64,000 nt of DNA, taken from positions 335,405 through 399,404 of the forward strand of contig WTPW01000324.1 in assembly GCA_009809945.1 (NCBI GenBank), in the 5' to 3' direction. Below, piece after piece: positions 56,996-64,000 of this stretch. The stretch's first letter is position 1, and every line of letters begins with the position of its first letter. The position numbers and the translations under genes are program-made. Origin of the DNA: Gigaspora margarita (Eukaryota > Glomeromycota > Glomeromycetes > Diversisporales > Gigasporaceae). A model generated the notes under the pieces. The model worked only from the letters and a program-made list of their open reading frames with translations. It was not told the origin of the DNA and searched no databases.

Positions 56996-58628
56996 ATGGT
57001 TCTTGTTCTTCATCAGCTCTATTATCAGAAATTAAAAGATTACTATTGTCAACATTATCGATACTATTCTCTTTGTTTGTATTATTAGGTACTTCGGGAG
57101 AACTATGTGATGGTGCATTATCTGCCAAAAGTAAAATTTTTCTATTTTGAATATGAAAGCCCGAATTAATAAACCATAACCATTTTTCCCAAATATCTGA
57201 TCTCATCTATACACGTTCATTATTTTCATAAGTGACTGGAAGTTGTGATAAGTTTATACCATTAAAACTTCATAGTTTTTTTGAACGACTGATAACAAGA
57301 GGCTGAAGCTTATCTGAACTGGTTGCATTTGTGACAAATAATACCGTAAGTCGTGACTTATCCTATATGCCAATAATATAAATAAAGATTAATATTAAAT
57401 TTTTACATGGTAACAATAGATAGTATCATTTAGCATCTCAATACTAGGGTTAAAAAAAAAATTATTTTACTTGTTTTGAACCAGCAATGGCTTTCTTTGC
57501 CAATGTTTGATGCGGTAACATTCTGTAAAACAAATCTGTTTCATCAGCATTATATATATCCTCCAATTCGTATTGTGAAAGGAGATTTTGAAGCTTTATT
57601 CTTTCATCTAATAGGGATTCCAAAGGCACGCTTGTAGCTTCACCATGGAGTTTATCGATGTAGGAATTTTTTTTTATAATTTGTAACCTACCTATTGGAG
57701 AATTTTAATTCATTTTCAGATATTCCAAAAGTCTTCAAACTTACGGCCTTTTGTTTTTACTAACTCGTCTATAAGAATTAAACCGGCTGCTGAAACTTGG
57801 CCCACCCAAATATTCATTGCTCTTTTAATTAAAGGATATTTAGGTAGTCTGTTTTTATACCGATTATTTGCTGCATTATTTTCATTAAGGTGCAGATATT
57901 GGTCATTTTTTAAAAATTTTAGAGACAGTTGATCGCTCAATGTTTAATTCTGGATATCTTCACGTAATGTTGATGCTTTGCTGATGGGTTCTGATTAAAA
58001 TATTCACAAATTTGTTTTTTTGGGGTATTACTTAGTTTACTACGCATTTTTTTTGGATAGCAGATTTGGAAGCATGGCAAAAATTAGAGCAACCATGAAA
58101 TAAAACTCTCACTTTTATAAAGATAAGACAATAAGAATTATTGCCATTTTGGGTTTAACTAATAGTATGATTTCTTTTTATAATTATTCAGACTCTTAAG
58201 ATTCATCTGATTATTAAGTTTTAGGACTATGTAAGGGAAGTAGTTCATTTTTCTCTCTGTCTTTTCGTTTTCTGAACTATAAAATTTACATTTTTTTATG
58301 CTATACCTTATTATTAGCTTGAATAACTCAGCTTAGCTGAAATATTATAGAACTCAGACAACAGCTTTATGTAATAGCCTGACTATGGTTAGGGTTGTTG
58401 TCAGTAACTTTCTATAATAATTACTGCAGTAAGCTACTAGTAAGTTATCATGAATTCTATTAGCAAGTTGTCAAATGCTTCTAAATCACAGCCAATATTG
58501 GCAAGTTTTGTGATGATAGACAATTATGAATGCAAGTTATTTTACTGATAACTTACTGCAACTTGCTAAAATTAGTAAATTGCCGTAATTCAGCTATGGT
58601 TTAATTAGAATATTATTCATTCGATGAT

Positions 58629-60029
58629 TTAAGGGTAGAGGGTATATTGATCATTTTACATATGATTTTTGTGGTACAAGAGAAAATCATATGTTTCAAA
58701 AAATACGCCCCTGATAAAAATTCTTAAAGTTATGATTAACCCTTGTCAAAATTTCGTAGCATGTAAATTAAAACCTCTATTTATAGTAGGGAAATTTCTA
58801 GAAGCAATTTCAGTTCAAAAAAATATACTTGTATATGCAGTAAAACTTTTCTGGATAAACCCAAAATTTTCTGGGTTACCCTGAAAGTTCTCTTGAAATT
58901 TCTGGGTAGCTTATCCAATCTTTTATTTATTTTTTTTTTTTATCGTTTAACACTTTTGGGTATGCAGGCTATAGTTTCAATAAATGTAACATTGTTTTTT
59001 TAATTTTTTTTTCATTTCTGCTGTTGTTTTCATTTTATTTTGAAGTTTATTCTATAGAACGGCTCTTGGGCAGAATCCAAGAACTAGAAAGCTATACTAA
59101 ATCAAGAGAAAATCGATCGCTAAATTTGAGGTTTCTAGAACAATGCCTTTGGTAACAGTAATTTGGGTCTTAGCCTCGTTATAATATAAACAGTACTGTC
59201 CAAAAATATAGTTAAGGTTTGGGTTAAAGTTAGAGTTAGGGTTGGTTCGTAGGTTTATTTTTTTTAGCCTTTCTTTGTCATTCTACTTTTTTTGTTGGTG
59301 GTAGCATTTGCTTTTTGGTATAGCATTTAGAAACTTTTTATTTGTATAGGTAGAATCATATAGTATAAATATTCAAATAAAAAAAAAAACTTTTTTATTA
59401 GGCCATATAAAGTTAATTAATTGTTTAATAAAAATTTTTATATATTTTTGATATTGATAACTTGAATAAAAAGCTTTACTAAATTTAGCATGACCCAACT
59501 AAAGATGCTACTCAAGATAATTTGTACAACAAAACTGCTACAACCTCTACCAGAGTTTCTCTAGTTTCATTTTATTTAGACATAGTTTCAGGTTCCATAT
59601 TACAAAACTGTCTAAAGAATAAACTTTGATAAAAAAAAAAATCAATAAAATAGAACATCAAAAAAAAAAAAAAAAACTAAAAAAAAACAACGTACTGATA
59701 ACCCAGCTGAAGGTGCCATTCAAAGTAACTTGCATGTCAAAGCCACCACGAGCCTTCACCAGAGGTCTCTTTGGCTTCACTCTATTCGGTATAGTTTACT
59801 ATTTTTAGATTCCACTGAGCCATCCTAAAAAAAACTCTAATAAAAGAGTAATCACTAAAAAAAAAATGGTAGCAAAAAGAAAAAAATGAAAAAAAACTTA
59901 GAAAAGTGTAAAAAAAAAAAAAAAAGTTATAAGTATGTATCATAGAAAATTTGATTTCCATATACATTACACAAAAAAAAATACCATCAATTTCATATTA
60001 AAAATGATCGACATACCCTCTACTCTTAA
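58629..60029. mobile_element. TIR element of ~1.4 kb, possibly TTAA-targeting
   Basis: The left end TTAAGGGTAGAGGGTATAT runs on to TGATCATTTT. The right end is the inverse, AAAATGATCGACATACCCTC then TACTCTTAA. TTAA is the outermost word at both ends. Inside, 59470-59640 and 59690-59880 look like two related halves with ACTCAAGATAAT/CCAGAGGTCTCTTTGGCTTC-type words. No transposase frame recognised. Confidence 0.6.
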
Positions 60030-61185
60030 CCACAGCTTGAAACAAAATAACTTATGCCAAGCCCTTAACCCCCTTAACCCCCTTAACCCATAGCCTGAAA
60101 CAATAGCTCTACAAGTTTTTTCACCTGTAACTTATAACTTACTACCAAAACTTGTATTACTGTAATTTACAACCATAGCTATGGTTTATCAGAATACATA
60201 TTCGGTTAACAGTTTTAATTATAGCTTAAAACCAATTAGGCTCATGCTAAGCCCTTCTTAATCACAGCCAAAGCCATGGTTCTGGATAGAACCGATCAAT
60301 TTCAGGTTGTGGCTAACTGGCATCATATTAATTTTTAATTTTTTTTTTTTTTTTTAAAAAAAAATAAACAATCGATAACAGGCTGTAACTAATCTTGAAG
60401 CCATAAAAAGATATCAATTTAATGCCTAATATATGTCTTCAAGATCATTATGGCTTGCCATCGATTGGTTATTTCTATGCTGTGGCTGCACCATCAATCT
60501 GCACTTTTGGGCCCTGGTCAATTTCTGTGAATATCAATTCAAGAAAATCAATATTGTTATAGGGAATACAGGCTCTTGGTAGATCTTTAATATTATTGAC
60601 CATAAGTAAAGCATATCAGGTGGGTGAAAAGAGATTGAACAGGAACCTTTTGTACTATTTTCGCTAATATTAATTTTTTTTTATAATCTATATGTCTGGG
60701 CAGATGGATGGAGAGTCCTAAATGGGACCTTTTTCTTAATGGCTACTTTTATTATACTGACATATTACAAATGTAAAGTTTATATTAAACAAGCATAAGT
60801 GGGTTTTAGAAAATTAAATTGAATTCCACGTTTTATTTTAATCTGATTTCGTTATAATCTGCAACATTAATTGATCTGCATGTTATATTACTGTTATATC
60901 ATGTACGCCCATATGCGTTATTTCGAAATAAGAGTAATCATACTCCTTAATTATAATAAGATTAGAACAAATACTCTGAACAGAATTTGGTAAAACATTC
61001 TTTCGCGCTTATATAGTACTGCCAACCAGATCGATATATAACAAAAAAACAGATCGATCATTTGCATAAAAATTAATTTTTATTTCGTTATTTGCAATTT
61101 TAAAATTTTTGTGATTATATTGAGAGGAATTTATTAATATTGGTTAACAAAAATCATGTGATAGTAATTATAAAGTGATTGTGAC
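60030..61185. other. Spacer with AACCCCCTT repeats
   Basis: CTTAACCCCCTTAACCCC lies near 60062-60085. T/A runs lie near 60330-60365. No gene recognised. Confidence 0.45.
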
Positions 61186-61286
61186 TATATAGAGAGTAAA
61201 ATAATATAAATTTATTTGGTAAATAAAAAAAGTTATTATAATGAGGTTGTGACTATATCAAGGGTGACTATAACGAGATCAGACTG
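61186..61286. mobile_element. pogo/Tc1-type right terminus
   Basis: Ends GACTATAACGAGATCAGACTG before TA (61287-61288), the inverse of the terminus at 54057 with a few differences. GTGACTATAT words repeat inside, as at the left end. Confidence 0.5.
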
Positions 61287-61288
61287 TA

Positions 61289-61734
61289 TTTATATTAGAA
61301 TCAATTTATTTGTAACTATAGGCTACATGTAGCCGTACTATTAATATATGAAAAAATCTGTATCTATATAGATTAGAGTTAGGATTAAATTTATATTAGA
61401 ATTAGAATTATATTAAAAATATAGTTGGGGTTAGAGTTAGGGTTTTTGGCAGAGTTAGGGTAAAATCATAAGAGGAGCATTTTTACTTAGTAATATGATA
61501 GGGTTACTCTAGTAAAATTTTTGATACATAATATAGGCTACATGTAGCCAGGGCTATATATAAATAATTCCTTTATATTATTATTTAATTAATTTTTGAA
61601 TTACTAATTTAATCACAGGTAATAATTATCTATATGTTAATTTGCCAATTAATATTTAGGATTAGGTATTATATATAAGATAAGTATGGGTATTTTGGTA
61701 GAGTTAAGAGAAATTTGGTATAACTTAGTATCTA
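61289..61734. other. Spacer with telomere-like GTTAGGG words
   Basis: GGGGTTAGAGTTAGGGTT and AGAGTTAGGGT lie near 61425-61460. A related stretch is at 34945-35050. The phrase GGCTACATGTAGCC occurs near 61321 and in part again near 61545. No gene. Confidence 0.45.
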
Positions 61735-62180
61735 TTGGTCCAAATTAAATGATTTTAGCACTATTCGATAAGATGAATCGAATAGTATCAAATTTGTTCA
61801 ATTTGGATTACAAAATAACTAGTTATTTACAATTATATATTATGCAAATTGGAAGTAGGTATTGTAGTAGATAAGGGTATTGTGACAGATTTGCAATAAC
61901 TTGTGATTTATTAATCCAAATTAAATGGTTTTATACTATTTGAATTGTTTCATTAAGATGATTTGAATAGTACAAAAATTATTGATTTTGATTACTAGAT
62001 CACAAGATATTGGCATTAGAATAGTATCTGAATATAATATATTAGTTGTTTAAAAAAATTGATTTATAATATTCCAATGCCAATGCAATCAAATGATTTT
62101 GTACTTTCAAATTATCTTAATATGATGATTCAAATAGTATAAAATTGTTTAGTTTGGACTAATAGATTACAAGTTATAGC
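61735..62180. repeat. Three degenerate ~90-bp palindromic units, ~175 bp apart
   Basis: Units near 61738-61830, 61913-62000 and 62088-62178 share the order TCCAAATTAAATGATTTT, a TATTC(G/A)A..AAGATGA..GAATAGTA hairpin, and GATTACAAGTTA-like ends. They are well diverged. Non-coding. Confidence 0.6.
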
Positions 62181-63109
62181 AGATCTGTTACAATCAATAT
62201 ATAATATAAAATGGGGTGGATAAACTGTATCAGTATAGTAAGATAAATAATAGAAGATAAACACTAAGAAGACAAACAATATGAAACAAAACTATAATCT
62301 AATTGGTTTTTATATCTAACAATACTTATCTTTTAAAAAACATCACTTTTTAACATGCCATGATCTTGATATTTTATTTTTTTTGTCAAAGTTCACTTAG
62401 TGCTCCACCAAAAATTTTATGTTTCTATTATACTTCATAACTATCTAACTATTAGACATAAAAAAAATTTTACTTTGCTACTTGATTGACATAACCAGAC
62501 TTAGTATACTTACATGCATTTAGTATTTTATTTTCTTATTTATGTTTTTTATCTATTTTTTATAGCATTTATATAAAGACTTTTGATCTGTTTCTTGTTT
62601 TGAAATATTTACCACATACTAAATAAGCATATATATTTAGAATTGATAAAGAGACTGAACAGACTTTTTTGAAATCAAAGTTCAACATATGATGATTTAA
62701 TCAAAATGGATGAAAATATGATAGAATAAAGATTCATAGTATTTAAGTATAAAGAGCTTGAGCTTGAATCAGTTGTTGATTGGTTGTTAAAACAGGCCTT
62801 TTAGATTCAAATTTTTTATAACTGTCTTTTTTGCCACTTACTATATTCTTTATTTCAGAATTCATTTTTCACAGATTAGATAATATGAAAATTAACTGGT
62901 AGTGTAGAAATACTTTTTTATGCTATTTAATAATTTATTTACTAGATATACCAAAAAAGTATCACTAAATTGATCATTAATAATCATTTAAGCTAAGTAT
63001 TTTTTTGTCTATTCTATGTACAAATAACAGACTAATACTTGATTCTTCTTTTTAAATAAGTATTAGTAAGTGGTTTGTGTTTCTATAATTTTCACAGGTG
63101 GTGAATTGT
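62181..63109. other. AT-rich stretch without recognised content
   Basis: No frame with coding character and no clear repeats. Confidence 0.45.
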
Positions 63110-63320
63110 GTTGTTCGTGTAGCCCTTCCAGATAATACTCTTGGTTTTGTTATTAACATCACTATTGTATTGTTGGTAATAGATTTTGCTGTTGCTGTTA
63201 GTGGATTTCACTATTGTTGCCTTCATCATTGCTGTTGGTGAAATTTTACTATTATTATTAGTGGTCATTGGTGTCACCCTTGGGATTTTGCTATTGCTAG
63301 TAGTAAAATTCTATTGTTAG
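63110..63320. repeat. Trinucleotide-biased low-complexity tract
   Basis: TTG/TTA/ATT-type triplets recur, such as GCTGTTGCTGTTAGTGG and ACTATTATTATTAGTGG. The minus-strand reading frame is Asn/Thr/Ser-rich and probably a by-product. Confidence 0.6.
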
Positions 63321-63584
63321 TATTAGTTTACAGAAAATTCAGATACAGATTTTGAAATAGCACCTCTAAGCATTATTTCACGTTTATACATTATCTTTTT
63401 TTTAGATAATTTTTCCAATACTTATATGTTAAATCTAAAATTCTTTATAGAAGTTTGGTTATATATGTCCAAGTATATGATATAAAAAGATTAATTATAT
63501 TTAATGCAACAAGTTATAATAAATGCACCATCTTCAAAACATTACCAACATTGACAAATTATTACCTTCATCGGCAAATTTTAT

Positions 63585-63760
63585 ATATAGATATATATCG
63601 ATTACTAACCGGTAAGATATATATCGATTATCAACACCCCTATCGATTCCTATCGATAGTGATAGTAATCGATTAATATCCGGTTAATACCCTATCGATT
63701 ACTATCGATAGTGATAGTAATTGATATATATCCGGTTATATCGAATATGATATCAATTAA
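63585..63760. repeat. ATCGAT/ACCGGTTA-rich cluster
   Basis: CTATCGATAGTGATAGTAAT occurs twice (near 63651 and 63701), among many ATCGAT and CCGGTTA words. It resembles the patch at 13560-13800. Confidence 0.6.
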
Positions 63761-64000
63761 TAATTATTATATTCACATAATCATGCTTTTTGAACATTTT
63801 ACAGGTTTTCGCAAGTTTTCGCAATTTAATTATAAATATTTTTTATTTATTATTATTATATAATATTTTAATTTATTAAATATACAATAATCACAAGTTT
63901 TCGCTATTTAATATAAAATTTTATTTTATTATATTTTAAATATTACATATATTATATATTATTATAAAAAAAATGACAAAAAAAATAAATCCAAAAAAAA
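63761..64000. other. AT-rich right edge of the window
   Basis: Mostly A/T with TTTTCGCAAGTTTTCGCAA near 63805. No gene seen. Confidence 0.5.

Larger units (their letters stand above)
55504..58047 (-). pseudogene. Decayed pogo/Tigger (CENP-B-like) DDE transposase
   Basis: Minus-strand parts from 58047: a psq-type HTH start (MRSKLSNTPKKQICEYF), a CENP-B-type DNA-binding part (YPLIKRAMNIWVGQVSAAG), a DDE core with RKILLLADNAPSH (second Asp region), then an Arg/Gly-rich insertion, then HYLLPHTIAHLQPMDAGIIQ, and a C-terminal acidic tail (EEPIGEDENEDGVPDLP) ending near 55507. The order is that of DDE_1/Tigger transposases. Frame changes near 57960 and 57000 and stops near 57215 and 57270 break it. 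The 56085-56640 stretch could be an intron (TTTGCAG before the resumed frame) and includes a hairpin MITE. Confidence 0.75.

Noticed and set aside
56810-57150. Plus-strand Leu/Cys/Thr-rich frames
   Set aside because: Antisense of the Arg-rich minisatellite in the Tigger-like pseudogene.

Overview
The window looks like accessory chromatin of an arbuscular mycorrhizal fungus (Glomeromycotina, Rhizophagus-like). The DNA is very AT-rich. Introns are short, with GT..AG ends. The recognisable genes belong to families expanded in these fungi: TKL-like kinases with a DLGL motif, Sel1 repeats, a Crinkler (CRN) protein, and a sequon-rich secreted/membrane protein. Most of the rest is layered mobile DNA. 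The organism is inferred from content and was not checked by search.

Layout. 1-5900: interspersed repeats, including a 1-kb foldback beside an assembly gap, a TIR element filled with ~80-bp tandem units, and small MITEs. 6039-9876: a nine-exon gene that I could phase completely, for a ~893-aa secreted/multi-pass membrane glycoprotein. 10373-13021: a kinase gene whose zinc-ribbon/N-lobe module is repeated three times before one full kinase domain, followed by duplicated mini-exons to 13513. 14575-15650: a decayed Tc1/IS630-type transposase. 17.6-24.7 kb: a nest of elements, with a Helitron 3' end, two hAT-like elements with 8-bp target duplications, a TIR element with an empty-site paralogue, and a second copy of a zinc-knuckle repeat family. 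24756-26480: a Sel1-repeat ORF followed by an intact kinase.

26874-30919 is the best candidate for an undescribed system. Perfect 19-bp terminal inverted repeats enclose exactly two intact convergent genes: a 212-aa C2H2-finger protein and a 731-aa protein with features of an RNase H-like transposase. I cannot place it in a named transposon superfamily.

31-41 kb holds hairpin clusters, an empty Tc1-like element, a pogo-type MITE with a hAT-like element of tandem palindromes inside it, and a decayed MULE/FAR1 transposase (38392-41246, minus). 41740-46768 is an old, broken LTR element whose interior includes a Sel1-like stretch. 47466-49458 (minus) is a CRN-type gene with a P-loop NTPase. 50-64 kb contains an 800-bp tandem duplication, a decayed pogo/Tigger transposase with an arginine-rich minisatellite in its catalytic region, candidate pogo TIRs 7 kb apart, and AT-rich repeats. 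I saw no rRNA, tRNA or CRISPR.
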